This document shows, piece after piece, positions 32,930 to 44,508 of a stretch of 64,000 nt of DNA. A program made the translations under genes and the position numbers. The DNA lies in assembly GCA_948567375.1 (NCBI GenBank), contig OX419759.1, positions 42,436,593 to 42,500,592 of the forward strand. Reading direction: 5' to 3'. The DNA is from Lunularia cruciata. Its lineage: Eukaryota > Streptophyta > Marchantiopsida > Lunulariales > Lunulariaceae. Within the stretch, counting starts at the first letter, position 1. The number at the start of each line of letters is the position of its first letter. The notes beneath the pieces are model-generated. The model was not told the DNA's origin, did not search any database, and saw nothing but the letters and a program-made list of their open reading frames with translations.

Positions 32930-34620
32930 AGGACAACCTGGACCCTGAGCTGATCAATTTGAGAGGGAACATTTTTTCTTGGATAGGGGAACATTGGCGG
33001 AAAGTGCTAGGGCACAGCAATTCACCCCTAGATGGCATGACTTTGGCTAGCATGTGGACTTGACTTTGGATAACATTTGGACTTGACCATGGATAGCATG
33101 TGGATTTTCATATAGTAAGACCAAAAATGGTTGGTCTGTTCTTAGAATTAAGGATCCTAGCACACACATATAACAAAACCTACAATGAAATTTTTTTATG
33201 AGGTGCGTAGCAGTTTCTTGACTTAGACAATATGCTCTGTTACTATCAGGTTTGCTAATTTGACTTACCAAATTGCCGGACAAGGAGGACCTTAGTAGAA
33301 TCAGTCATGAAGTTGTTCAAATCTAAATAAACAACTTACCTAATAATACCCAAGTTATCTTCTTTGAGTACTTGTACCAAGGAAGATCTATGAATTGGGC
33401 AGCAATGTTCTAGGCTAGGGCAAGAGAACTTGTGAGATCAATGAACAAAGAAGGCGGAGTAACTCTAGTCTCTCTTTTTGTTATCAATTTCTACTTGGGC
33501 ATGGGATTGTTGATCATAGAAGAGAAGAAGAAGTGTCCCGACCACTTCTTCCTGGAAGGACATCTTGATGAGGCTCAAGAAAGAGTTCTGATGGTATGCA
33601 AATATGTGGAGGTGGATGTAGAGTTTTCCTACACTAGAAAATACATGGAGGTGAAGGAAGCCTATAACATCCTGGGTTTTGAGAAGGAAAGAAGGAGGAA
33701 ATTGCTACAAAACCAATATACAAGAGACAACCTGCTATCCCTACCAGATTGAAGGTAAAGGCTACCAAGAGGACAAGGAGAATCCTCTTAGAAGAGGATG
33801 AAGAGGATGTTGAAGTCCAAGAAGAAGGTGGGACAGGACAATAACCAGATCCCACACCAACAATAAGCAAGCAATTCTTTACCAAGATCGTCATCTCATT
33901 CTACAAAGATAAATGAAAGATTGCAAAGGTTGAGGATTACAATCTACCCTAGCCCCAACTCCACCCCAAACAACCAATTTTCAAGAGGAAGAACAAACAC
34001 CCACCTTGGGTGCTAAGGCCACAAAGCTGGACGTTCTAGCCCAAAGAAAAGCATGGCATAGGGTTTTGGGATGACAAAATCCCCTTTATTCCCAAGCATA
34101 GGGGAAATAGAGTTAAGAGAGGAAGGAGTCCTTTGTGCAAAAGAGGTACTTGAGATAGAAGATAGAGGTTTGTGTTGAGACAATGCCACTCTCTTAGCCA
34201 AAGACAAGCTTCACTAAAATGATCAAAAGCAGAACAAAGGATTGTCCAAGATAGATAATCCTGCCCAAACCAAATTGATATTTGAGCATTAGAAGGTAAG
34301 GGAAGAATTGTAGGACATTTGGGCCCAACATCTAGAGATGGCGAAACAAAGTAACAACTTGATGCCTAATTTCACTTCATGGAGAGAGGAGCAGATGTTC
34401 AAGTTCATGGTACCGCAAACAAAGGTACAAGATGAAATGTTTTAGCGGCCATCATTTGGTAATGCTCCAACTTCCTGCTTAACAAGGAGCTGACACATAG
34501 GATAAAGAAACAATTTTGGTCTCCATCAGTCCTTGTGCCACTTCACACATGTGCAAACCACAATGCTTCACTAAAAATGCTTGCCAAAATCTCAAGCAGA
34601 TAGATTAAAGTGTATAAATG
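32930..34620 (+). pseudogene. Coiled-coil retroelement ORF, third lineage (copy a)
   Basis: The N-terminal block NLRGNIFSWIGEHWRKVLG (about 32955-33015) recurs at about 34998-35055. The frame 33432-33752 has MNKEGGVTLVSLFVINFYLG, aligning with the YYMGINLF and FYFGLNLL blocks of the other lineages, followed by EKERRRK and a basic stretch. After 33750 a Lys/Glu-rich acidic stretch (LLEEDEEDVEVQEE) follows in another frame. Stops and shifts interrupt it. Its middle lacks sequence present in copy b, so both are partial. Function unknown. Confidence 0.5.
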
Positions 34621-34879
34621 TAGTGCCCCACAAAGAGGCAAGATTTGATTGAATTGTCTTGATGTTTGACACAATCTTGGAGCCCTTAAAGTTGTGCAGG
34701 TGGGAAATTCTTTGGATCAAGAAGAGTTTAGAAACTTTGAGCAATTTGAAAGATTGTGAGAGAGGATGATAGGGATTAAGAATGTGAAGTGAGAATTGGC
34801 TCAAGGTGCACTTTCATACCACAATGTCTCTCACAAGAACAAGACTAGCATTGTATTGCAGTCACCCGAGTAGAGAAGT
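34621..34879. other. Spacer between two coiled-coil ORF copies
   Basis: No coding signal that I can place. Confidence 0.35.
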
Positions 34880-36053
34880 GGGTGCCTAGTGCCATACAAA
34901 GTACCTAAATTTGCACATTTATGCTTTCTATTGTGGATTTGTGACTTTGAATGCCTCCCAATGGTAGTAGATATTAAGGAGACTAAGAACCCAAACTTCT
35001 CTGACTTGAGAGGAAACATATTTTCATGGACTGAGGAGCATTGGCACAATGTGCTTGGGTCTGATTCAAAATTAGGAGCAATACACCTCCATCAAGATTA
35101 CCCCCAACTATTGAAAGAAATGACAAGAAAGTTTGAGTCCTTGTTCAAACACAAGAAGACAAGGAATGATTGGAAAGGTGCATAGATACCATGACCTTGC
35201 TTGGTGCACCATGATAACCTCAATTATAAAGTTGTTCAAATCCCCATGGACAACATATGTGAACAATGGGCTGGCTACTTTCTCCTAATTGTTGCACAAA
35301 GGAAAACCCACAAATTGGGTGAGGATGTTCTATAGTTGAACTTGAGACCTTACAAAACAGTTGCAAATGTAGAGAGGAACTACTTTCCTCTCACCATTTG
35401 TGCAGCAATTTTATATCAGGATGACACTGCTGCAAAAGGAGGAGATGAATTTCTTCCTAGCGTATTACTATCCCTCAAGACATTATTAGTGCAAACTGGA
35501 ATATGAAGGAGAGATCAAGAAGTACAAGGATGTCTTCATCATATACAAAAAGACGGGTAAGTGGATATCCATAGACAAGGCTGTTGGAGAAGGAACCAGC
35601 AAATGAACGGTGGTTTTGACTCTGCCAAGGACTAGGAAGACACATAGACCAAATCCTCAAGTAGTGGACTCTTTGGAGGAGGAGGCTTCCTAGGCCATTG
35701 ATGATTTGTGATTCTGAAGTGGTGGGAGAGTTGAACAAGATTCACAAGGTGCCCCGTGAAGCCATGGTGCTTGTAGATCAAGAGAGGGAATTTTCACATG
35801 TTGTGGAATTAGTGCCCGCTGAGCAAAAGAACTCTTTCTCCAAGATAGAGGTAGTTTCTTATAGTGCAAGATGGAGAGAGGACACGGGAGTGGAGGTTCA
35901 ATCTGCTTTTGTAATGGTATTAGAGCTAGATGTGCATGACCAAGCTGGCCTTTACCAAAGAAATTTCATGGTGGATGATAAGGAGGAGGTTCCTTTATCA
36001 CAATTGCAGAAGAAGACTCCTTTCCCAACATTGACATATGAAGATGGGATAGT
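34880..36053 (+). pseudogene. Coiled-coil retroelement ORF, third lineage (copy b), cut by a family A LTR
   Basis: 34889-35185 encodes NPNFSDLRGNIFSWTEEHW, the same N-terminal block as copy a. A segment with YFPLTICAAILYQDD at about 35380-35425 corresponds to the FYFG/YYMG block. The last open piece (35698 onward, MICDSEVVGELNKIH, acidic) runs to ...TYEDGIVQS near 36053, where the family A 5' LTR begins, so the element inserted into this frame. The printed 148-codon frame therefore ends with LTR-derived residues. Confidence 0.5.
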
Positions 36054-36758
36054 TCAATCACACCTATTGATGCATGTATTCTCTATAGGGATATTAACTT
36101 TGGTATTGCAAGTAGTGGACAAATATTATCTATATGGAATTTAGCTAGGCTTCCACATTAGTCATGATTAGCTAGAGTTATTCCTAGTTATGGTAAAGGT
36201 GACCCTATTCTAGAGGAAGGGAAAAGAGTGAGCACCATTATTTTGTCTTTTAGTGTATTGATTCGGTATTATTCCTAGTTATTTGACATTGAAGAAAGAG
36301 TTGAGAGCTCTTGAGCACACAAGCCTTGTTGGTGCAAGATTTTTCTATAGTCCAAGGATAGCCAATGTAAATGAACCCTTGATTTAGTTGGTAGGTGAAG
36401 ATTAGGCCATCTACCCATTGAATTATTCCTATCGGCTTGGATATTCTTCTAGACTTTTTGATTTTATTTGGCTTTTAGCCTAGTAACTTGAATTAATTTG
36501 GTAATAAGTAATTTTGGTGTATGAATTTTTCACAAATATATAAAATAGGGGTGAGAAGGTACTCATCTTCTTTTTATTTGCAATTATCTCTCTCTCATTG
36601 ACTTCTCTAGTGAATAATATCTTGAGTCTTGGAGGTGCCTTAGAGTTTTATCCTTGGAGGAATGTAATGGAGTTGGGGTTTCTTGTCTTCTAAATCCATG
36701 GTGCATTACCTTAATAACTATTAGAGGTTTATCCAAAGTGAGAGATAGGCCAGCTGAC
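36054..36758 (+). repeat. 5' LTR of family A element 2
   Basis: It aligns along its whole length with the LTRs at 43664 and 50090 (tattattcctagttatttg, then agtccaaggatag, then aatatataaaataggggtg at the TATA position, then agagataggccagctgac at the end) but with many substitutions, so it is much older than element 1. Confidence 0.75.
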
Positions 36759-37680
36759 TTTTGGTTTTGTTTCCAGGACCTCTCTAGAAAGCAAGAGAAT
36801 TCTATATTAGGCAGAAGGTAGCTATGAGAGCTCACTTGGAAAAAACATTAGGGGAAGAGAGGATTAAACTTATGTTAGAGAAATTGGACCCATTTTTATA
36901 ATGATTTTTTTGGAGTGATATTGTAGATACTATGCACATGAGAGGATTTGGAGAGATTGTGTGAGGTAGATTGGAGATTTTGGAGATTATGGTGATTTTG
37001 TGCAAAAGCTCAAGTTTGAGATCTAGACTTGAAAATTCCATAGAGGGTAGCTTAGATTATCTTTCAAGTGAGACACTTGAAATGATTCACTTGAAATGAT
37101 TGTAAGGGATTGTTACACCACTAAGTTAGAATTTTTGGAAGGTGGTATAGTTTACCATACCAACCTTCCAAAATTCTAATTGTGCACTCTATGGAATTTT
37201 ACATAGAGTTTGCTATTTTTTCAATTTTTATTGGATTGTTTTGAAACCTTCCAAGAAATTTTAATGCATAATATCTTACCTTTTGGCTTAGGAATTAGGG
37301 AGAGATAATTCTTTCACTGGAAGTTATGAGATTTTAAAGTGAGTGGGGTGGTTTTTGGACCAAATCTGAAATATGTGTGCTGAATAAAGAGAAGCATAAG
37401 CCAAAGAGCTTAGTCAAAAGAGCTAACATTTTACAAGGGAAGACAACCTAGTGTGGTGAGCAAGTGTGAAAAGTTTCAAAGGTCTGAAAGTATAATGTGG
37501 TAGAATTGGTTAGCATTGGGAGGAGGGGTTATTGAAGGCGATTTGAGTTCTCATGAATGAAGAGTATATGTGTGACCTGAAGCATATTTTAGTGTTTTTA
37601 TTCCTCTTGGAGCATGGAGTGCAATAATGAGTGGAGATTAAGGTAATGGAAGGCTTCTCAAGGGGTTTGAAGTAAGAGAC

Positions 37681-38085
37681 ATGGTTGATTTGAAGAAAAG
37701 CGAGTTTAGGGTAGAATTTGAAGAGAGCATTGAGAGGATTCAAGGAGCTTCCCTGTTTGGAAGAAAGAGGGATTCTAAGTGCATTTTATGTGGAGAGAAG
37801 GCACACAAGGCAAGTTCATGTTTGTTGAATCTTGAGGGCAAAATATTGAGAGAAAGGAAAGGCTCACTTGACTTGGGATTCCATGTAAGACCTTCTTCAC
37901 CAAGATTGGGAGGGAGGAGATTTAGGACCAAAGAGTTGTGTGATGTTTGTAGAAGGGAAATACTTCCAACAAGCCATGAGTGTAAACGAGTAGTAACATT
38001 GTTGGAGAGCTTGAAAAAGGATCTTGGAGAGAGTCATAGTGTCACTATAGAGAAACTACCACCCTCAAAAAATTCTCAAGATTAG
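37681..38085 (+). CDS. Family A leader ORF with two Cys/His clusters
   Basis: This 134-residue frame lies between the 5' LTR and gag. It has C34-X2-C37-X4-H42-X4-C47, the exact spacing of a retroviral-type zinc knuckle, and C87-X2-C90-X8-H99-X-C101. Between them is a basic Pro/Gly/Arg stretch (PSSPRLGGRRFRTKE). The same arrangement recurs in element 1 (44509-44936), where a small deletion has broken it. Gag proper, with its own CCHC knuckle, is a separate frame 130 bp or more downstream. The start may be upstream of the printed ATG because a similar frame continues there (GFEVRDM). Its role is unknown; RNA or DNA binding is an inference from the knuckle spacing. Confidence 0.6.
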   Translation: MVDLKKSEFRVEFEESIERIQGASLFGRKRDSKCILCGEKAHKASSCLLNLEGKILRERKGSLDLGFHVRPSSPRLGGRRFRTKELCDVCRREILPTSHECKRVVTLLESLKKDLGESHSVTIEKLPPSKNSQD

Positions 38086-38311
38086 TGATGGATATAATCT
38101 TTCAATTGATTGATAAAATATCCATAAGTGTTTGCTTAGTTTACACCTTTGGAATTGATCGCGCTATAGAAATCAAGGAACAAATTGAACCCTTTGTACT
38201 ACCTCAAGTGGATTACTCTCAAATAGTGCGATATATATTCTATTAGTTATAGGATGAGAGAAAAAATAGATAAAGAAAATAGAGAGAGGAAAAAGGTAGT
38301 AGGAGTCTAAG

Positions 38312-39190
38312 ATGAGAAAACTTCTAGTTTTTTTCGGCAGGAATGGAGAGAATATAAAGCTTTTGAGAGATTTCAAGAGGGCTTGCAAAGGAGACAATGA
38401 AAGGAGGAAAAATGAATGGGTCTCACTACTACATGATTTCTTTGGGATACAACTCTTACATGGTATGAGTCAGAATACCAAAAGAGAGAGAGGAGAGATG
38501 GGCAAGAGGAATCTTAGAAGAGTTTGACTAGGCATTCATTGAGAAAATTCTTCTAGATGAGAGTGCTGAGGGATTGATGAGTGAGGTTACCTTCCTCAAA
38601 CAAGGAGATGGAGAGAGAGTGTGAGCCTACACAAAAAGAATAAAGAAGTCAGAGTCTAGGTTCCGCATAGGATTGAGGAAGAGTGGGGATTATATGAAGA
38701 TTACCATGATTGGGATAGGAGCCATGCTCACCAAGATTTTTGTGAGAGGGTTGAAACCACAAATGTGAATCAAGGCGACATAAGATAAACCTTCTTTGAA
38801 GCTAGAAACTATCAAGATTGTAGTTTGTATAGAGGACACTTTGGAAGGAGATGAGAGTGATTTGCTGGCAAAAGATATTGTGCATCCTCCACAAGTCTAC
38901 AATTATTGTAAGTTTTCTAATCCCTTGGTGGAAAGCGTGGTACCATAAGTAGTAGTTGCTCTTGTCCTTGCATCTTTACCAAAAGATTCTTTTCAAACTA
39001 TCATGGAGCAACTTGCAATTCTCAAGATCAATGGAATGCAACTGTGGGAGAAGAGAGAGGTAGACCAAAATATTGGGAGAGGAAATAAGGGTAACTATAT
39101 CCATATAGAGGAGGCCAACCAACTAGCAATTTTAATGGTAAAAATTATTTTGATTGTGGAGGTAGAGGTCACATCAAAGGAAATGCCCAC
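38312..39190 (+). pseudogene. Family A gag, element 2
   Basis: Starts MRKLLVFFGRNGENIK (matches MEKLPVFFGKDGED of element 1) and shows the retrotransposon gag core in several frames (SEVTFLKQGDGER-type region near 38580, KPSLKLET near 38790). The zinc knuckle near 39140-39190 is degraded: the GGRGHIKGN core remains but two of the Cys are lost. Frameshifts and stops throughout. Confidence 0.65.
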
Positions 39191-39912
39191 TCCATGAATC
39201 ATGAAAGGAGTTATGAGGAGGCAAATAGAAAGAAGGAGTGAGGTGGTGAAGCCCAACTACCTCCTATGAAAAATAGAGGAAAAGGGATAGCTTTCATAAA
39301 TATGGTAGAGAGCAATTATGAGAAGGGAGAATGCTCAAACTCCAAAGGCCTTAATTATGGAGCTTTTGGCACAAGAAAAGAAAAAAGCACATTTTGCAAA
39401 TGATGTATTATCTTCTCAAGACTTCACTTCCTAGCAAGGATAATCTAATGCCCACATTGAATACTCGCACTACTAGTTTAATACCATCAACAAAGACTCC
39501 AAGGAAGATGTTGGAGATTGGATGATTTCTTGATCTCAAAGCAACAATGAGGCTGTAATGTGTTGAGGATGTTGGTAGTCACAAGGCCAACATCATGATG
39601 GGTCAATTGATTGCTTAGAGTTCCACATTGAGGAAAGAACTTAGGAATGGTTTGATTTCTACAAGGAGCAAGAGAAAAAAGAAAGCAAAGGCTCTGGTAC
39701 CAATGGGAGTGATGGATGCAAAACCAACAACATGGGAAGCTTATGAATATACCTCCAAAATTGATGTGAAGATGAACAGTCACAATATCAAGGATGCACT
39801 TATTGATGGAGGATCTATAATGAATGCCATATCAAAGAAGTTGATGAAGAATTTATGTATGATACCCTCTAGACCTTCAACATTTGTAGTGAACATGGCA
39901 AATAAGAGGTGA
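39191..39912 (+). pseudogene. Family A aspartic protease region, element 2
   Basis: The frame 39628-39912 contains DVKMNSHNIKDALIDGGS, then SKKLMKNL and PSTFVVNMANK, which is the retropepsin region of element 1. The active-site loop reads LIDGGS rather than the usual D-T/S-G, as in element 1. The frame stops at 39912, just where element 1 continues toward RT. Confidence 0.7.
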
Positions 39913-40468
39913 TGTGGAGCCAAGCATGGAAGTTCAATCCACCCCCATACCAGTGGTTGAGCCAGAGATACAAAATGAACTTACTTTAGAAGAGGGAAGG
40001 ACTCTGGTGGTGAGGAGGAAGATATCTTGATATCTCATATGCGGAAGAATCCTCTTCTAACTCTAGGATTGGAAGTGGAGACATTGTAGATTTTGACTGT
40101 CTTGAAGTCTTAACCACCTGAAGACCAATGGGCGGAGGCTCAACCCCAAGAACCATTGATCAAGGATACTCAAGCAATGCCATCTCAATTGGGTAAAGGA
40201 AAATCAATTGTTGATGGAAGCCTCTCAAGTGCAAAAAAGGTGAAGAGTCCAAGGAAGAGAGTGTCCCTAGATTTTGGCAACTTGTTTGTTAAACCTCCTA
40301 CTACTACGACCAAAACTTTGGTGGCTACCAAAGCAATGGTGGTCAAACAAGTAGATGAATCGGAGGAGGTAGCATTAGGCTCCCAAGCAATGCTAGAAGT
40401 GGAGAGCACCTTGGCGGTCTTAGCAAATAACTCAAGGACACCCACACAAAAAGGAAGAAGCATAGGCA
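39913..40468 (+). other. Sequence replacing pol in element 2
   Basis: It contains a Lys/Thr/Val-rich frame at 40156-40473 (KSPRKRVSLDFGNLF, then VKQVDESEEVALGSQ) with no polymerase or integrase motif. It runs directly into the 3' LTR, and the frame's last codons are LTR bases. It resembles in style the basic-then-acidic middle of the coiled-coil ORFs, but I cannot align it convincingly. Confidence 0.45.
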
Positions 40469-40833
40469 TGTAATACTCATTTTTGTATGTATGTGTTATG
40501 GTGATATTTAGTTTGGTATGATAAGTGCTTGAGAGATATTTTAAAGATAAATGATGGTTCTACATAGTCACAATTAGCTAAAGTTAGCCATAGCTAAGAT
40601 AGATGGGACCTTAATTTAAAGGAAGTGGAAAAGATGAGCATCACTATTTTGGATTTTAGTGTGTTGACTTTATATTATTCCTAGGTGTTTGGCTTTGATG
40701 AAAGAGTTAAGAACTCATGGACTCACAAGCCTTTTTGTTTTGAATTCTTCTATAGTCCAAGGATGGCCCATGTGAAGGACTCCTTGACTTAGTGGTTGGG
40801 TCAAGATGAGACCACATGCTTAGGAGAATATTG
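40469..40833 (+). repeat. 3' LTR of element 2, first part
   Basis: Begins TGTAATACTC and follows the family A LTR to ccacatgcttaggagaatatt, where family B begins. The LTR resumes at 42682 with aatattcccatgagcatag. Confidence 0.8.
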
Positions 40834-42681
40834 TGATGCTCGGAAAATATCACTTTTGCGGTAATCAGGTAAGTAAAGTTTGTTCTTGTAGAGATACGAT
40901 TCAGAAATTTCCAAATATGAAATCAAATATCACAAATGTGGTTCTTCTTAATTTCTTCTTTAGTCTCTTAGGTAGAAACCACACCCAAAAGAGAGTAACA
41001 AGCACTGACTCGTAGTAGTGTCATACAAAAATGTCACACTTAATCACAACTCCATTAAATCTTTCCAAACAATCTTGATTGTGATAATTCAATCTCTCCC
41101 AAAAATGGCACTTCACTACAAAACAACTTTACCTTATAATTGTGTTCCACCCCTCTACTAAAGGCACAACTTCCTCTATCAAAATTGCTTCATATCAACA
41201 CTACACTACACTCATAAATACAAAATATTATCAACACTAAAATTCCTCTCAAATCTATCAAGGCATTGCTCCAATTGCACTTCACTTAGGATCAAATATA
41301 AAAAATGAAGATTAAGGTTGTGGAATCTAATATCCAACAAAGACACTGACTTGCACTTTAGAATTCTCCAAACACTCACAAACATACATATAGTGTTGAT
41401 ACTCAGAATCAAGCTCAAGCAACAAGCACTAAAATAAACAAAAGCTTTATCTATCTTTAGAAATTATGAATACTAAATAATATATCACTACAAACGCCTC
41501 CTTTAAATAGTAGAGCAATCAACAATTATCTAACTAATATATTGTTTCTTATAACAACTCTACCAACTTGCAGATCCGAGTTGACAATGCACCTTTTCAT
41601 ATCTACCCCTTGAAACATCAAAACTATTACTACTTTGATCCGATGTCTACTTCAACTTTGGCTTCCAAACCCAAAGTAACTTCACATAGTACTCTATCCT
41701 TGGGTTTACCAACTACCATTTTGTCTACCAATTCTAACACTTCTTCTTCATGATCTGCAATTCTTGTCACGGGTAACCTTTTTAACTCTTTATCTTTCAA
41801 CCCACTCTTCTCTAAAGTGTTAAGTGTCAAATTTGAAGACACTTGCAGTCCTACTTCTCTTACTTCAAGTCTAACTACTATCAATTCCTTTGCTAATTCT
41901 ACTATATCCTCATCAAGAATTTTAATTGAAAGCATAGGTACTCTATCTATGCCTTCAATTTGTAACCCATTTTCCACTAATTGCTCATGTTATTGACCCG
42001 AAGATACTTATTGTGTGATCTTTTAATTTGGGTTCATTCACTACTATTATTTCTCTTCTAATTCTATCATATCTTCAATCAGAATTGAAATTGAAGTCAT
42101 GGATATCCTAAATATTTTCTTTGTCTATGTTAACTTCCTATGATGTCTTTGGCAAGACCCTCAAAGTCACCTTCACTGCACTCCAAGGTCCAACTCCCTT
42201 AGATCTGGTCCTGAGGCAAAGAAGCTTCTAACCTGAAGTTGTAGAGACCCAAAGAACATAGACCCAAAGTACTATGAACCCAAAGACACTAACCCAAAGA
42301 CACTCAACTACTTTATATATCTACTCATGAAACTTTAAATGCTTATAACTTCTAATATGGACCTTCAAACTTTGTGATTTTGGTGGCAATGGAAAGCCTT
42401 GAACTAGATGCTTCCAACAAAATATAGCACGCATGATTTGGGTTTTTCATCATTGAGATATGACCCCCACAGTAATCCTGACCTACAACTTCTATTCCTC
42501 TTTGGGGTCTACCCTCCTTCAATCCAATCTCAGTCCTTCTTCCTCTAACATGAAGTGGACTTCCTCAAGTTTGACCCAAAGACTAAATTATTCTTCTTTT
42601 ATCTCCATACGGGTTCAATTCCGCCTTGACTATACATTTTTTCTTCAAAACACATCAAAACCAAAAAATATGGGTACCACA
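40834..42681 (-). mobile_element. Family B unit inserted in a family A LTR, internally deleted
   Basis: In reverse it starts TGTGGTACCCA and ends GAGCATCA, the two ends of the 1084-4720 unit, but is only 1.85 kb. The 753 bp 3' segment (41586-40834) is complete. Of the coding part only the last residues (GLEAKVEVDIGSK, also in copy 1) and the start remain. AATATT lies at 40827-40832 and at 42682-42687, like a target-site duplication, with one extra base on one side. It looks like a solo-LTR-type insertion. Bases 42180-42680 match no other copy well. Confidence 0.65.
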
Positions 42682-43007
42682 AATATTCCCATGAGCATAG
42701 ATATTTCTTTAGCTTTTTGACTTTATTTGACTTTTAGACTAGTAACTTGAGTTAATCCAATAATTAGTAATTTTGGTACGTACTTATTTCACAAGTATGT
42801 AAACTAGGGGTGAAGAGATACTCATCATCCTTTCATTTGCAATTATTTCCCTCTCATTGAGTTCTCTAATGAGGAATGTCTTGAATCTTGGAGTGTTAGC
42901 CTTGGAGGAGTATGATGGAAGTGGGTTTCTTGGCCTTCTTTGTCTATGGTGCACTACCATAATAGCCATCAAAGGTACAACCTGAGTGAGAGACAAACGG
43001 GCTCACA
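42682..43007 (+). repeat. 3' LTR of element 2, second part
   Basis: Continues the family A LTR after the nested insertion, through acaagtatgtaaactagggg (TATA region) to agagacaaacgggctcaca, the expected ...CTCACA end. Confidence 0.8.
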
Positions 43008-43663
43008 GGTCCCACAAGGAAAGGAAACTCATTTCAAAATGAATTCAAAAGGATAAAGAGAACCCATGCTCAACTATCCACCATTGTTGACATAGGTCAT
43101 TCATGTATTGGGACCAATGTTAAAGGCCATGGAAGAATTGCTTCTTGCTTACAAGGGAGATAGATCCTATGGTGATGGACTATAGGAGTCTGATATCTAA
43201 ACTATCATATTCAGAAAGCCATTTGGGAATGGTTGAGAGCAAGAAGGAGCAAGCTAAGATGCATGCTAGTATCACATGGTTGGAGGCTCACATCATTTTA
43301 GTTCAATGACATTGCCAATATCAAGTGTGATGTTGTAGCCAAAGAGACACTCAAGAGCTCATGTAGCTCAGGGTGTGCCTCATGATATGCAAAGGGAGGA
43401 ATCATCAATGTGACCAAGTTTTGGAAAGCCAAGATAGAATCAAGGCCAAAGAGAAGGATAACCTGAGGTCCACAAGTTGAAGATGGCACTTGCAGCTAAG
43501 GAAGTGGAGCAGCAAAGCAAGAGGGAGGAGTATAATTCCTTTTCAAAGGACTACAAGGTCTAGAAGAGAGATAGTGATGCCCAACTAGGGAAATATAAAG
43601 AAAAGTGGTGAAGTACAAATGCTGAGGTCACATTGCTAAAGATAGGTATGTCCTAGCAGGAGC
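43008..43663 (+). pseudogene. Family C coiled-coil ORF, first half, split by element 1
   Basis: Glu/Lys-rich frames with stops (for example KYKEKW and AEVTLLKIG near 43595-43650) lead to GAGC at 43660-43663. After element 1 the same ORF seems to continue at 50784 (AFIDYKVAQEGKLS). The two halves plus the GAGC duplication fit insertion of element 1 into this ORF. Confidence 0.45.
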
Positions 43664-44358
43664 TGTAACACCCATTTGTGCATGTGTGTGGTATTGTGAT
43701 ATTTAGCTTGGTATTACAAGTACTTAAGAGATATTATTTATATAGAGATAAAGGATGGTTCTATATTAGTCATGGTTAGCTAGAGTTAGTCATAGCTAAG
43801 ATAGAGGGGACCTTAATTTAGAGGAAGTAGAAAAGATGAGCACCGCTATTTTGGATTTTAGTGTGTTGACTTGGTATTATTCCTAGGTGTTTGGCTTTGA
43901 GAAAAGAGTTGAGAACTCTTGGGCCCGCAAGCCTTTTTGTTTTGGATTCTTCTTTAGTCCAAGGATAACCCATGTGAAGGAGTCCTTGACTTAGTGGTTG
44001 GGTCAAGATAAGACCACATGCTTAGGGGAATATGCCCATGTGAATGGATATTCCTTTCTACTTTTTGACTTTACTTGACTTTTAGTTTAGTAACTTGAGT
44101 TACTACGATAATTAGTAACTTTGGTACGTAATTATTTCACAAGTATATAAACAAGGGGTGAGGAGGTTCTCACCATCCTTTCATTTGCAACTATCTCTCT
44201 CTCATTGAGTTCTCTAGTGAGCAATGTCTTGAGTCTTGGAAAGTTAGCCTTGGAGGAGTATGATGGAGTTCGGGTTCCTTGCCTTCTTAGTCCATGGTGC
44301 GCTACCATAATAGCCATCAGAGGTTCATCTTGAGTGAGAGATAGGGTTTATTGTGACA
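43664..44358 (+). repeat. 5' LTR of element 1
   Basis: Matches 50090-50779 until agtgagaga at 44341. The last 15-20 bases differ (tagggtttattgtgaca against caggccagctcaca), so the end is uncertain. A 26-bp tandem duplication straddles this point. Confidence 0.85.
44144..44150 (+). promoter_or_regulatory. LTR TATA box
   Basis: TATATAA in acaagtatataaacaagggg, kept in the 3' LTR at 50570-50576 and in diverged form in other family A LTRs. It would place transcription start about 30 bp downstream, in the last third of the LTR. Confidence 0.6.
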
Positions 44359-44403
44359 TACTAATTGGGAGATTGACTGTGACATACTCATTGGGAGATT
44401 TGA
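44352..44403. repeat. 26-bp tandem duplication at the 5' LTR/internal junction
   Basis: tgtgacatactaattgggag... at 44352-44377 is followed by tgtgacatactcattgggag... at 44378-44403. It sits where the primer-binding site is expected. Confidence 0.8.
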
Positions 44404-44508
44404 GTGACATTGTGAGGAAGGGTCGATTCTGCAGAGTAGAGATCTCATGCATGAGGAGTTTGAGATCAACAAAAAGTATGTTTGAGTGTTTAGATTCATC
44501 TTGGGAAC

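Larger units (their letters stand above)
36054..43007 (+). mobile_element. Family A Ty3/gypsy element 2, decayed and lacking RT-integrase
   Basis: Two LTRs (36054-36758; 40469-40833 plus 42682-43007) enclose a leader ORF, gag and protease, but no RT, RNase H or integrase. The place of pol is taken by 39913-40468, which encodes unrelated sequence. The 3' LTR is split by a family B insertion (40834-42681). No matching target duplication is seen at 36049-36053 against 43008-43012, so the ends may come from recombination or have decayed. Confidence 0.7.
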
